Below, piece by piece: positions 6,011-13,798 of a stretch of DNA of 32,766 nt. Below the pieces are notes generated by a model. The model ran no database searches. It had not been told where the DNA came from and worked only from the letters and a program-made list of their open reading frames with translations. The stretch covers positions 1-32,766 of the IMG/VR virus record IMGVR_UViG_3300026518_000038; one strand, written 5' to 3'. Source of the stretch: a virus. Position 1 is the first letter of the stretch; each line of letters starts with the position of its first letter. The position numbers and the translations under genes are program-made.

Positions 6011-6730
6011 ATGAATAACCCAGTAACATCATTCGAAGAAGCAGTAGCAAAAAGAGTAGCTGAAATGAAAGCAGAGAAAAGAGCAAGAAGTCTTGATTTA
6101 GTCAGCAATGAGAAGTTTATGAACACTCAGGCAAAGCTTAGTATCTTAGGCGAAGAAGTAGCCAAGCTAGACAATATTATTGCTCAGTTAAATACTGCAA
6201 TTACTCCATTCATCGGTAGAGACGGAACCAAGTATCAAGTTCGTGTATTTCCAATCTCTCAGTTCGGTATCGGTTTAGACAAACTTATGGGAATCATTGC
6301 AGGTAGCGCATCAGCATTCACAGATGATATGGCAATGCAGTATGAGGCAATTACAGGAGTACCATTCATTGAGTTACAAATCGCAAATGATACATTAGGT
6401 TCAGTTGATTATGTCAATAAAGACGGTATCTATGTAGAAGGTAGCAGAACTCTTATGAGAGAAGAAATTGAGGACAATGGAGAAGGCGCATTAGCACATC
6501 TTAAGGCAGTTAAGAAATGGGAAGATGACAACATCGAAGAGTTGCACAATATGCTACAGTCTATTGCAATGAAGATGAATCTTACTGAAATCGTGCCAAG
6601 CAAAGAAGTATTGAAAGATAGAGTTGCCAAGTGGGAAATGTCAGCACAACGCAGAGCAAAGAAACAAGAGTCAGAGATTCAGAAAATGGAAGCACTTAAC
6701 GAGTCTTCAGAGTTCACAATCTCGGATTAG
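6011..6730 (+). CDS. Conserved-looking early protein, 239 residues, unknown
   Basis: The protein starts and ends in charged helical stretches (residues about 8-28 and 195-230, rich in Lys/Glu/Arg) around a mixed core (DGTKYQVRVFPISQFGIGLDKLMGII, 20 residues or so within 70-100). It sits directly before the RNA polymerase, separated only by a terminator. In N4 the polymerase partner RNAP1 (gp15) precedes RNAP2 (gp16), but I see no polymerase motif here, so that role is only a positional guess. The start has AAGGAATTAAAAT upstream. Confidence 0.7.
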   Translation: MNNPVTSFEEAVAKRVAEMKAEKRARSLDLVSNEKFMNTQAKLSILGEEVAKLDNIIAQLNTAITPFIGRDGTKYQVRVFPISQFGIGLDKLMGIIAGSASAFTDDMAMQYEAITGVPFIELQIANDTLGSVDYVNKDGIYVEGSRTLMREEIEDNGEGALAHLKAVKKWEDDNIEELHNMLQSIAMKMNLTEIVPSKEVLKDRVAKWEMSAQRRAKKQESEIQKMEALNESSEFTISD

Positions 6731-6734
6731 CAAG

Positions 6735-6760
6735 CAGTCCGAAAGGACTGTTTTATTTTA
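6735..6760 (+). terminator. Rho-independent terminator or attenuator
   Basis: CAGTCC and GGACTG form a stem with a GAAA loop followed by TTTTATTTTA, between the 6011 gene and the RNA polymerase. It would reduce polymerase transcription relative to the upstream gene. Confidence 0.8.
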
Positions 6761-6777
6761 ATTATAAGGAACCAAGC

Positions 6778-8601
6778 ATGAAAAGATTAGAATTATTCAA
6801 TGGAAAGTACACTATGCCACGCATTATAGATATGCAGTCTAAAGACGCTAGAGCATATAGAGAGCTTCAGAAAATGTATGACGCAATGTGGAATGCATAT
6901 CTAGTTAAAGGAACCAAAGGTACGATTAGTTTACCATATTGGGCACAGCGTATCAAGTCACCAAAGCTTATGAATATAGCATTGTCAATTCTATCAGAGA
7001 ATGGATATATTGAAGTATCTACTCAGCCTAATAGAAATTGGTCAGAAGCTAGATTAAGCGAGTCTAAGATTCTTAGTTATGTTACTGAAGAAGAACTTGC
7101 ATCTATTCGCAAACACTTCAAGTGGAACAAGTATGTTCTTAGCAATACTGAAGTAGATGAAAAAGACGCAAAACTTACTAAGATAAATGGCAACATCAAA
7201 GATACAGGCTTATACCGCAAAGGCTTCACTAAGGCATCTAAGACTCAGTTTCAGTTCGATATCCCAATGATGATTAGATTCTATGATGAAGTAGTTGAAT
7301 TAGTCAATTATGGAATCAATAAGACTCTAGAGAAGTATCCAGAGCTTCGTGATGATATGTCTAATTATGGAGAAATAGGCAAAGAAGTAGTTGATACTTA
7401 TATCAATATTGACGGTACATATAATTCAGGTTCTAGAAAATCAGATAGCAGAGGCAGAAATATTCAAGGCTATTTGAATAAGATAGGCAATCCAGTAGGA
7501 TATAAGATTATGCGTTCATTACTTGTAATTCCAGAAGAGAATAGACAAAATGCTACAGTTGAAGGTCTTAGAGCTAAGTATCTATTCGTTGCAGAACTTA
7601 ATGGATATAAAGAAGGTACTATCGAAGGCAAATTCGAGTTTGGGAAAGAATGTTTTCAGAATAAGACTTTTCCAGAAGTAGATGATATTAGTGAAGTACC
7701 AGAGTATATTTGGTTAATTAGACTCTATAAGGACATTCAAGGCTATATAGACGCATTTAAAGCAGGTATAGACTATAAATGGTCAGTACCTATAGAATTA
7801 GATATGTCTGCATCTATTTTAGGCTTCTACGGCATTCTGTTAGGTCATAAGCCATATATGAATAGATGTAATATGTTAGGCAACAAGCTTAGTGACGCAT
7901 GGGGACATAAGACTATCAAGAATAGAGTTCAGTTCAAGACTATTATGCGTCAGCTATATGGCTCTCAAGCATCTCCTCAAGCTATGTGGGACGATATGGG
8001 AATAGCATATACTCCTGAAGAAGCATTAGCATTCTCAGATGAACTTATCAATGGAGAAATGTCAGTTGCAAACAGCTTCAAGGACTTTATGATTAATAAT
8101 GCTCAGATGAAGCCTACTATGGAGCTTAATATCTATGGAGAGAAGTTCACTGTTGAGTGCAATAAGTTCTTCAATAGAGGCGAGAAGACTATCAGATATG
8201 ATTTATTTGACAGTAGAACCAATAGCATCAGACGTATTCACCATACAGACACTATTAAAGTTCCTAATCTCCAAGCATTTCGTAGATATGTAGCTACAGC
8301 ATTAATCCATCATCTAGATAGTAGAGTTATGGACACTACTTGTAATATAGTATATGATGAAGCAGAGTGGTGTCTAGACATCCACGATGCAATCATAGTT
8401 GATTGTGAGTATGCAAATTTAGCTAGAGAGACATATGCTAAAGAACTCGAGAAAATTCATTCTAATCGTAAAGATATACTTCAAGATTATTTCAGAAGTA
8501 TAAATATTCCTGCTTCTGCGATACCAGAATGGAAAGAAGTACAAGCAAAAGTAGAACCAATGGATAGTGAGTTTAAATGCTCTCCAATGGTATTGAAATA
8601 A
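6778..8601 (+). CDS. T7-type single-subunit DNA-directed RNA polymerase (N4 RNAP-like)
   Basis: This 607-residue protein carries the three palm/fingers motifs of single-subunit RNA polymerases. Motif A is D342-M-S-A-S followed by FYGILLG. Motif B is R383-VQF-K387 then Y394-G-S. Motif C is I535-H536-D537 followed by AIIVD. D342 and D537 would bind the catalytic metals, and K387 and Y394 the incoming nucleotide. T7 RNAP is 883 residues. N4 RNAPII is split into two subunits (about 269 and 404 residues), so one chain of 607 could correspond to both. Between K387 and Y394 there are six residues, one fewer than in T7. Family A DNA polymerase was considered, but motif A here is RNAP-like. It likely transcribes middle genes. 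AAGGAACCAAGC precedes the ATG, and two terminators follow. Confidence 0.85.
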   Translation: MKRLELFNGKYTMPRIIDMQSKDARAYRELQKMYDAMWNAYLVKGTKGTISLPYWAQRIKSPKLMNIALSILSENGYIEVSTQPNRNWSEARLSESKILSYVTEEELASIRKHFKWNKYVLSNTEVDEKDAKLTKINGNIKDTGLYRKGFTKASKTQFQFDIPMMIRFYDEVVELVNYGINKTLEKYPELRDDMSNYGEIGKEVVDTYINIDGTYNSGSRKSDSRGRNIQGYLNKIGNPVGYKIMRSLLVIPEENRQNATVEGLRAKYLFVAELNGYKEGTIEGKFEFGKECFQNKTFPEVDDISEVPEYIWLIRLYKDIQGYIDAFKAGIDYKWSVPIELDMSASILGFYGILLGHKPYMNRCNMLGNKLSDAWGHKTIKNRVQFKTIMRQLYGSQASPQAMWDDMGIAYTPEEALAFSDELINGEMSVANSFKDFMINNAQMKPTMELNIYGEKFTVECNKFFNRGEKTIRYDLFDSRTNSIRRIHHTDTIKVPNLQAFRRYVATALIHHLDSRVMDTTCNIVYDEAEWCLDIHDAIIVDCEYANLARETYAKELEKIHSNRKDILQDYFRSINIPASAIPEWKEVQAKVEPMDSEFKCSPMVLK

Positions 8602-8640
8602 AGAATGGGGCCGCAAGGTTCCATTCTGTTTATTTTTTTT
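8602..8640 (+). terminator. Rho-independent terminator (first of two)
   Basis: AGAATGGGGCC and GGTTCCATTCT form an 11-bp stem with a GCAA tetraloop, followed by GTTTATTTTTTTT. It starts at the polymerase stop codon. Confidence 0.9.
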
Positions 8641-8645
8641 ACAAG

Positions 8646-8687
8646 AAGAATATGGCTATTTATAGCTTTATTCTTTTATTTTTTTTG
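8646..8687 (+). terminator. Rho-independent terminator (second of two)
   Basis: AAGAATATGGCTA and TAGCTTTATTCTT pair over 13 positions with one mismatch around TTTA, followed by TTATTTTTTTT. Two terminators in tandem isolate the polymerase unit from the small-gene block. Confidence 0.8.
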
Positions 8688-8732
8688 GAGTAAAAAGAAA
8701 GTACGGAACAATTCAATCACAAGGAGTATATT

Positions 8733-9062
8733 ATGGATTTCGCATTCTTAGGAATTATCGCATTTTTCAACTTTGCAGTCATTATTGCTAAACTAAACAG
8801 AGGACGCTATTCTGATGCTACATTAGATGTAGTAAGTCTATTTTTTTTAAATGCAATGTTCGCCGGATCATTTGGAGGCGCAGTTGTTGCAACTGTTGCA
8901 TCTGCAGTTATGTCATTATATTTATTCTTCACACCACTTAAATTCATCCCAACTTTTGGGAACGAAAAAGAAAGTACTCAGGAAGAAAAAACACCAGATA
9001 AAAAAGAACAAGCAGTATCAATTGATGATATATACAAAGAATTCGGAATAGAAAGAGGATAA
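8733..9062 (+). CDS. Small membrane protein, 109 residues
   Basis: AAGGAGTATATT is a strong ribosome-binding site. Three hydrophobic segments (about residues 3-19, 33-45 and 48-68) predict an inner-membrane protein, followed by a soluble Lys/Glu-rich tail of about 40 residues. The function is unknown. Confidence 0.75.
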   Translation: MDFAFLGIIAFFNFAVIIAKLNRGRYSDATLDVVSLFFLNAMFAGSFGGAVVATVASAVMSLYLFFTPLKFIPTFGNEKESTQEEKTPDKKEQAVSIDDIYKEFGIERG

Positions 9063-9066
9063 AAAA

Positions 9067-9219
9067 ATGGCAAGAATAATTATATACTTCATATTAGGAT
9101 CAGCAATATTACTTGCTTTTACGCTATCAATGTTTATATTGATACCAATAATGTTAGCATTAGCTATAGGTGCTTTTGCAGTAGAAATTTATTATGCAAA
9201 TAGCGACATAGGAGAATAG
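9067..9219 (+). CDS. Small membrane peptide, 50 residues
   Basis: The frame opens MARIIIYFILGSAILLAF and is nearly all hydrophobic up to about residue 42, giving one or two membrane spans. AAAGAGGATAAAAAA precedes it, and it fits exactly between the genes at 8733 and 9221. The function is unknown. Confidence 0.7.
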   Translation: MARIIIYFILGSAILLAFTLSMFILIPIMLALAIGAFAVEIYYANSDIGE

Positions 9220-9220
9220 A

Positions 9221-9535
9221 ATGGAAGCGCAAAGATATATTAATAACAAGGACAAAATAGGCAAAAAGTTAACTTTTGAAGCCTTATATATTAAGAACGG
9301 TATACAGCATGGAACCAATCAAAAGTCAGCTTTACTTACTGAAATCAAGTTAAATGGCGTAGAAGTAATTGACCACATTTGGATCAACGATCATGAATTT
9401 GCTGAACAATTAAAAAGCAAACGATTCAAAAATATTAAATTCGTAGGAAAATTAAAGAAAATCACTAAGCCATATACAATATTCAAAACAAAGACTGACA
9501 TTGGAATAGATATAGTTAAATTATTAAAGGACTAA
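9221..9535 (+). CDS. Small soluble protein, 104 residues, unknown
   Basis: A basic alternating strand/helix sequence (GKKLTFEALYIKNG, NGVEVIDHIWINDHEF, KNIKFVGKLKKITKPY) that could be a small beta-barrel such as an OB or SH3 fold. It lies in the small-gene run with a GGAGAATAGA site. No family is recognised. Confidence 0.7.
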   Translation: MEAQRYINNKDKIGKKLTFEALYIKNGIQHGTNQKSALLTEIKLNGVEVIDHIWINDHEFAEQLKSKRFKNIKFVGKLKKITKPYTIFKTKTDIGIDIVKLLKD

Positions 9536-9537
9536 AG

Positions 9538-9918
9538 ATGGAATGGATACTAGGAATACTTTTTTTACTATGGCTAATAAGCAAATTACCAGAAATAAAT
9601 GATCAGACCAAACAAGAAGTTAACTTCAGAGAAGAAGAATATGAACCAAGTTTTATACTTCAAATAGATAAAAACGAAAAAGAAAGATATCTCAATTCAG
9701 CAAAATGGAAAAGCAAAAGATTTGATGTATTACATAGAGATAATTATACTTGTCAATCTTGTGGTTCAATTGCTACAGAAGTACATCATTTACATTATAG
9801 AAATTTTGGAAATGAACCACTAGATGAGTTAACTTCTTTATGTCGAGAATGTCATCAAAAGATACATGAAAAACATGGCTATTTTAACATCAAAGATGAC
9901 TATCCTTTATATACTTAA
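9538..9918 (+). CDS. HNH endonuclease with an N-terminal membrane anchor
   Basis: Residues about 3-17 (WILGILFLLWLISKL) are a hydrophobic segment like a signal anchor. Residues about 55-120 are a classic HNH domain: W-K-x-K-R-x-x-V-L-x-R-D, C72-x2-C75, H83-H84 (EVHHLHY), then C102-x2-C105-H106. The cysteine pairs bind zinc and the His residues are catalytic. HNH enzymes are often homing endonucleases or packaging-linked nickases; a membrane anchor is atypical for either. It starts two bases after the stop of the previous gene. Confidence 0.85.
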   Translation: MEWILGILFLLWLISKLPEINDQTKQEVNFREEEYEPSFILQIDKNEKERYLNSAKWKSKRFDVLHRDNYTCQSCGSIATEVHHLHYRNFGNEPLDELTSLCRECHQKIHEKHGYFNIKDDYPLYT

Positions 9919-9996
9919 AAAAGTACCAACCTATAATGACAAAGTTTTGAAAAATGCAAAAAAACTATAAGAACACTATAAGCACAAAGGTATAAA

Positions 9997-10284
9997 ATGA
10001 AGTATATTGTAAGAGTTATATTTTTAGAAGATTTTCAATTATATTTAGAAAAATCAAAACGTCAAACAAATAATGTTTTTTTAGAAAAATTAGATAACAG
10101 GATAGATGATCAACAATTTTATTATTTCGTTGATAGTCATAAAAATAGAGTAAAGCAAAGGGTATATAGAGGAAATTATCTAGATTGCATTAATGCAATA
10201 GAACAACACAAAAAATATTCAGAGGCAAGTAATTTAGCATATGAAATTTGGCCTGAAACATTATTGGAGTATATAGATGAATAA
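9997..10284 (+). CDS. Small protein, 95 residues, unknown
   Basis: ACAAAGGTATAAA precedes the ATG. The sequence looks like a small alpha/beta protein with basic surface (QRVYRGNYLDCINAIEQHKK). A stop/start overlap of 8 nt couples it to the next gene. No family is recognised. Confidence 0.7.
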   Translation: MKYIVRVIFLEDFQLYLEKSKRQTNNVFLEKLDNRIDDQQFYYFVDSHKNRVKQRVYRGNYLDCINAIEQHKKYSEASNLAYEIWPETLLEYIDE

Positions 10285-10603
10285 TATACATGAAAAAACA
10301 ATTGACATATTCAATATATCTGAAAAAAATCCATTATATATTAATGTACAAAATTTAGAATCTCATATAGAAGCACAAGAATACATACTGTCATTAAATA
10401 TTAATTGGGCATCAGGATCAATAATAGCATTATTTAAAGATGTAAGAATTAAATATTTAGTATTGACAATATTATTTGAAAATACTAAATCAGAAATGAT
10501 GTCAATGCAACAAACAATCCTAAACATTGACAAATCAGAAAATAAAAATATTATTGATTTTCAAGCATTCAAGTTCTTAACATATCAATTAAACGGGCAA
10601 TAA
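10277..10603 (+). CDS. Small protein, 108 residues, unknown
   Basis: TTGGAGTATATAG precedes an ATG that overlaps the previous stop (ATGAATAA). Predicted helical, no motif recognised. It lies in a 1.1-kb stretch without GAACCA motifs. Confidence 0.7.
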   Translation: MNNIHEKTIDIFNISEKNPLYINVQNLESHIEAQEYILSLNINWASGSIIALFKDVRIKYLVLTILFENTKSEMMSMQQTILNIDKSENKNIIDFQAFKFLTYQLNGQ

Positions 10604-10918
10604 ATGAAAAAATATTGTATATATTTACATTATTATTCAAAAAATGATGATAATGGACTAGATAACTCAAAAGTATTTTTAAAAAATAGTAAAGATTCTG
10701 AACTATCAATTGAAAAAGCTACTGACAAATCAAATTTATTTATTGACTCGTATTTTAATTGTATTGATAAAGTAAATCAAGATAAACAGGATTTACTTGA
10801 ATACATGAAAAATAATCATGGTCTTAATCTAGACGATATTCATTATGAATATAAAATTATAGAATGGAGAGGAAATGCAGAAGACACAATCAGTCAATTG
10901 GAAAAAGACTTTAAATAA
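10604..10918 (+). CDS. Small protein, 104 residues, unknown
   Basis: It starts directly at the stop of the previous gene (TAAATG). It is acidic and Asn/Asp-rich, with no recognised motif. Its last 44 nt overlap the start of the coiled-coil gene at 10875. Confidence 0.7.
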   Translation: MKKYCIYLHYYSKNDDNGLDNSKVFLKNSKDSELSIEKATDKSNLFIDSYFNCIDKVNQDKQDLLEYMKNNHGLNLDDIHYEYKIIEWRGNAEDTISQLEKDFK

Positions 10919-11141
10919 TATAATCTGGAACCACAAATATAATGATGTAATATTTTCAGTAAAAGAAATTGAAGACTTGCATAGTTATATACAACATCTT
11001 CAGATTAAAAATAAAGCCCTACAAGAGAAAGTTGAAACACTCGAGGAAAAGAATGCATTATTACATTCAAAATGCCTAGAAACAGCTTTAAAACAGTCAC
11101 AACAATATGATGTTGGTTCACGATATTATCAATATGCATAA
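10875..11141 (+). CDS. Small coiled-coil protein, 88 residues
   Basis: GGAGAGGAA precedes the ATG inside the end of the previous gene. Residues about 30-70 have a heptad pattern (LHSYIQHLQIKNKALQEKVE) typical of a leucine-zipper coiled coil, so it probably dimerises. It is not otherwise identifiable. Confidence 0.65.
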   Translation: MQKTQSVNWKKTLNNIIWNHKYNDVIFSVKEIEDLHSYIQHLQIKNKALQEKVETLEEKNALLHSKCLETALKQSQQYDVGSRYYQYA

Positions 11142-11151
11142 AGGATTCAAT

Positions 11152-11334
11152 ATGGAAAGCTTTAATGATATATTTTTCAAGATATATAAACTTCATTTAA
11201 ATAATGAACCAAATAGTAAAATAGTTTTTATTTTAAAGCACACTTATAAAGATCTTCCGATTGATGAAGACTTTATTAATAGTGTTGTTAAAATATTTCA
11301 ATATGAAGAATATTATAATAGGAACATATCATGA
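11152..11334 (+). CDS. Small protein, 60 residues, unknown
   Basis: I take the ATG at 11152, which has ATAAAGGATTCAAT before it. An upstream in-frame ATG at 11107 lies within the previous gene and lacks such a site. The stop overlaps the next ATG as ATGA. No motif is recognised. Confidence 0.65.
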   Translation: MESFNDIFFKIYKLHLNNEPNSKIVFILKHTYKDLPIDEDFINSVVKIFQYEEYYNRNIS

Positions 11335-11945
11335 CAGATCAAGAGATGATATATTAATTTCTACAAAATAATAAACCAGTTAAATGTCAGGACGAAGTAC
11401 GACATTCTAATGGACAGACAAGAAAATCAAATATTAGTGGATTCTCATATCTTCCAGGAATTAATGCACGTACTATTAAGCGATTTACTTGTGAAAAATG
11501 TGGTTCAAAGAATAATGCAGTAGTTAAACCACGTTCAGGTTGTCCAAATGCAGGAAAAGTACTTGGAAAATATTATGGAGATAAATGGTGCACTGCATGC
11601 AGGACAAGAGAACGAACCAAAGAAAATCTTCGTAATGCAAAAGAGTTATATGAAATAAAGCAATATGGTTCATTGGAAAATGCTAAATTAGCAAGAGAAA
11701 TATTATCAATTACAATGAATGATATAACAAATTTTTCTCTTGTTCAAATTCAAGACTATCTTAATAATCTAAACTTCATATTTTCATTAAAAACATATCA
11801 ACCAGATTATGTTTATTCAAGACAACAATATGCGAAGAATAGGTTTTATACATTAAGACAAAACCAAATCTTAAGTACAGGTTCATGGGAAGATGAATCA
11901 GAGCTAATTAAACAATATAAAAACAAAGGACATCAAAAATGTTAA
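11332..11945 (+). pseudogene. Zinc-ribbon protein gene interrupted by an in-frame TAA at codon 9
   Basis: The ATG at 11332 is coupled to the previous stop (ATGA) and opens MTDQEMIY, then TAA at 11356-11358. The same frame continues for about 195 codons to the stop at 11945. The downstream part holds a convincing zinc ribbon (FTCEKCGSKNN...C...DKWCTACRTRERT) and a helical C-terminus (QIQDYLNNLNFIF). No ATG, GTG or TTG occurs in frame shortly after the stop; the next ATG, at 11673, would drop the zinc ribbon. So this is a nonsense mutant, a sequence error, a readthrough case or a gene with a rare start. The function is unknown. Confidence 0.7.
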
Positions 11946-12283
11946 ATGAACAGCAAGTAATAGATAACTTAAAAATTTTAGTTGAGGAAGAAAGAGAAAA
12001 GTCAATTCTTTTAGGATATAAAAGAACCAAATGGTCAAACAAACTTAAAGAGAAAATAATTGAAGCTTGCAATAGCAGTAATATGTCAAAAGAAAAATTC
12101 TTTAATGAATTAGGTATCGATTCAACATTTTATCATTACTGGAAAAATCAAATCAAACCAAAACAAAAAGAAACAAAAACATTAAAGGACTTGCTAGTAA
12201 AAATTGCAAATCTTGAAAAAGAGCTGGAAAAAACAAAAGCTAAAGCAAAAGAAGAAGTTCTTAAACAATACAATTTAAACTAA
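11939..12283 (+). CDS. Probable helix-turn-helix DNA-binding protein, 114 residues
   Basis: Residues about 32-66 (LKEKIIEACNSSNMSKEKFF then LGIDSTFYHYWK) look like a transposase-type helix-turn-helix. The C-terminal third is a Lys/Glu coiled coil (LLVKIANLEKELEKTKAKAK). No catalytic domain is present, so a regulator or nucleoid-type protein is more likely than a transposase. It overlaps the previous stop by 7 nt. Confidence 0.6.
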   Translation: MLNEQQVIDNLKILVEEEREKSILLGYKRTKWSNKLKEKIIEACNSSNMSKEKFFNELGIDSTFYHYWKNQIKPKQKETKTLKDLLVKIANLEKELEKTKAKAKEEVLKQYNLN

Positions 12284-12293
12284 AGGATAACAA

Positions 12294-12755
12294 ATGAGCA
12301 AGCATGGAACAATAGACGGATCAGTATTTCACTACGATGTACCAAGTAAATGTCAAGCAGTAGAAAAGTTTCTAAAAGAAGCAAGAAAGCTAAATAGATA
12401 TGTTTCTGAAAAAGAACATAGAGAAGCAATAGCAAAAATTTATCAATTAATTGCATTAGAATATATGGTAACTGTACCATCAATAAAAGCATGGGTGCGT
12501 AAGTACTATTACACATACAATGATTATATTAAAGCAACTGCAGGAACAATGAGAATCGCAAATGTATTGGTCCAAGAAAAAGATATCATCAAAACCAAAA
12601 AATTCTTAGATGACCAAAAAAGAAAACGTGAAGAGCTGTCAATGGCATTGGATCCAATGTATGAGAAAAAACGTGGAGTTAGAGCATCATTCGAAGAAAT
12701 TACTGAACTTCAAATTGAGACAGAGAAAAACATCAATAGGAACCAACATGATTAA
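12294..12755 (+). CDS. Protein of 153 residues, unknown, possible DNA-binding helices
   Basis: CTAAAGGATAACAA is a strong start site. The middle (YMVTVPSIKAWVRKYYYTYN) suggests a helix-turn-helix, and the rest is charged and helical (FLDDQKRKREELSMALD). It overlaps the next gene by 8 nt (ATGATTAA). No family is recognised. Confidence 0.7.
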   Translation: MSKHGTIDGSVFHYDVPSKCQAVEKFLKEARKLNRYVSEKEHREAIAKIYQLIALEYMVTVPSIKAWVRKYYYTYNDYIKATAGTMRIANVLVQEKDIIKTKKFLDDQKRKREELSMALDPMYEKKRGVRASFEEITELQIETEKNINRNQHD

Positions 12756-13053
12756 ATTCAATAAGCATGATCTATACAAAGTGACAACTAAATCAAAAGC
12801 ACAATCATTAATTAATGCACTCAGAAAACATGGACTTGGTTCATTGGAACAAAACATAATAGCAGGTGGTTCAAGATATGGAGAATGCGATAGAGTACAT
12901 CATCTATTGACTTTCAATACAGAAAACTCAATAGATCATTTTGAAACAAAAATACTTAATGAGAAAAATAATCCATATAGACAGCATAATAATATGCTAG
13001 TAAAATCTTATGAAAATTCAATTAATATATTAAAAAAAATCAGAGAATTGTAA
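12748..13053 (+). CDS. Small protein, 101 residues, unknown
   Basis: I start at the ATG at 12748, which has AGGAACCAAC just upstream and couples to the previous stop. A longer in-frame reading runs back through the previous gene and is not credible. It is basic, with a Gly-rich turn followed by YGECDRVHHLL. No function can be assigned. Confidence 0.65.
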   Translation: MIKFNKHDLYKVTTKSKAQSLINALRKHGLGSLEQNIIAGGSRYGECDRVHHLLTFNTENSIDHFETKILNEKNNPYRQHNNMLVKSYENSINILKKIREL

Positions 13054-13213
13054 TGTTCGGGCAGTGCTTGACACGTAAGTCCTATCGTTTGCCTTATATG
13101 GCGCATAATTTGACTCCAGAATAGATGGACTGAAGCTCTAAGCAGTATACCTGAGCAAATAATTTTTAACGCAGGACTAGATCCATAAGTCGTACAATTA
13201 AAAATAAAATCAT
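13054..13213. other. Non-coding region with higher G+C, possible small RNA
   Basis: No frame with a start site is visible. It is less A+T-rich than its neighbours and has partly complementary stretches (AGTCCTATC near 13078 and GATGGACT near 13126; GGACT again near 13173), ending before a TTCG-loop hairpin. A tRNA was sought, but no T-arm consensus is present on either strand. A TTGACA at 13068 has no well-spaced -10 box. Confidence 0.35.
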
Positions 13214-13235
13214 TGAGCCATCTTCGGATGGTTCA
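13214..13235 (+). terminator. TTCG-loop hairpin, terminator-like
   Basis: TGAGCCATC and GATGGTTCA form a 9-bp stem with one G-U around TTCG. The sequence after it is A+T-rich (TTAATTTAATATT) without a pure T run. Its 3' arm contains a TGGTTC motif copy. Confidence 0.6.
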
Positions 13236-13259
13236 TTAATTTAATATTAAGGAACCAAG

Positions 13260-13481
13260 ATGAATATTCAAGAAGAATTAGCTTATGAAAGAAATTTAGA
13301 AGCAAGAAAAGATGCAGAATATGAACATAAAATGAGAACTGATTGGGAATTTGCTTTAGAACAATTAGATCAAGGTCAATGCAGTATTGAAACAGCAGCT
13401 AAAACACTTAAACTAGTTAGCAAGAAATTAAATGATTTAGGCTGGGCAATAAACCCTCAAGAATTATTAGACATTTATTAA
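13260..13481 (+). CDS. Small acidic helical protein, 73 residues
   Basis: TTAAGGAACCAAG precedes the ATG. The N-terminal half is charged and helical. The C-terminus (SIETAAKTLKLVSKKLNDLG) could be a helix-turn-helix-like fold. No family is recognised. Confidence 0.7.
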   Translation: MNIQEELAYERNLEARKDAEYEHKMRTDWEFALEQLDQGQCSIETAAKTLKLVSKKLNDLGWAINPQELLDIY

Positions 13482-13494
13482 AAAGGATAATAAA

Positions 13495-13584
13495 ATGAGA
13501 CTATATGAACGAACAGAAGCCGCAGTACAGTTAGCATCTATGGTAGCAGCCAAAGCAATTATAGGAGAAAACAATGACAGTTGA
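13495..13584 (+). CDS. Small peptide, 29 residues
   Basis: AAAAAGGATAATAAA precedes an ATG opening MRLYERTEAAVQLASMVAAK. It overlaps the start of the next gene by 11 nt. The good site and exact fit between genes support it. Confidence 0.5.
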   Translation: MRLYERTEAAVQLASMVAAKAIIGENNDS

Positions 13585-13798
13585 TGAAGCAGAAACTTTG
13601 TTTTGCCCTATATATCAAGGTGCTTGTAAAGCTGGAAAATGTATGGCTTGGAGATCTGATATTGATGAAGAGCTTGACATAGCTAAAACAAATGAAATAG
13701 CTACACTAGAAGAAAGAATATCTGGTCAATATAGTAACCCAATCTTTAAACAGTCTAAGAATGAAGGTTGGTGCAAATTAATAGACAAGGATTATTAA
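13574..13798 (+). CDS. Small cysteine-containing phage protein, 74 residues
   Basis: ATAGGAGAAAACA precedes the ATG. The cysteine pattern FCPIYQGACKAGKCMAWR with a later WC resembles small phage proteins that probably bind zinc or an iron-sulfur cluster through four cysteines. The role is unknown. Confidence 0.7.
   Translation: MTVDEAETLFCPIYQGACKAGKCMAWRSDIDEELDIAKTNEIATLEERISGQYSNPIFKQSKNEGWCKLIDKDY

Noticed and set aside
6778-8601. Family A DNA polymerase
   Set aside because: The HD of motif C would fit both, but motif A (DMSAS...FYGILLG) and the YGS of motif B match single-subunit RNA polymerases, and DYSQIE-type DNA polymerase motifs are missing.
11939-12283. Transposase or insertion sequence
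   Set aside because: The helix-turn-helix resembles transposase N-termini, but there is no catalytic domain, terminal inverted repeat or target duplication.
13068-13099. Sigma-70 promoter (TTGACA)
   Set aside because: The nearest -10-like hexamer is about 20 nt away, beyond normal spacing.
13054-13260. tRNA gene in the non-coding stretch
   Set aside because: No T-arm consensus (GGTTCRANNCC) or full cloverleaf was found on either strand.
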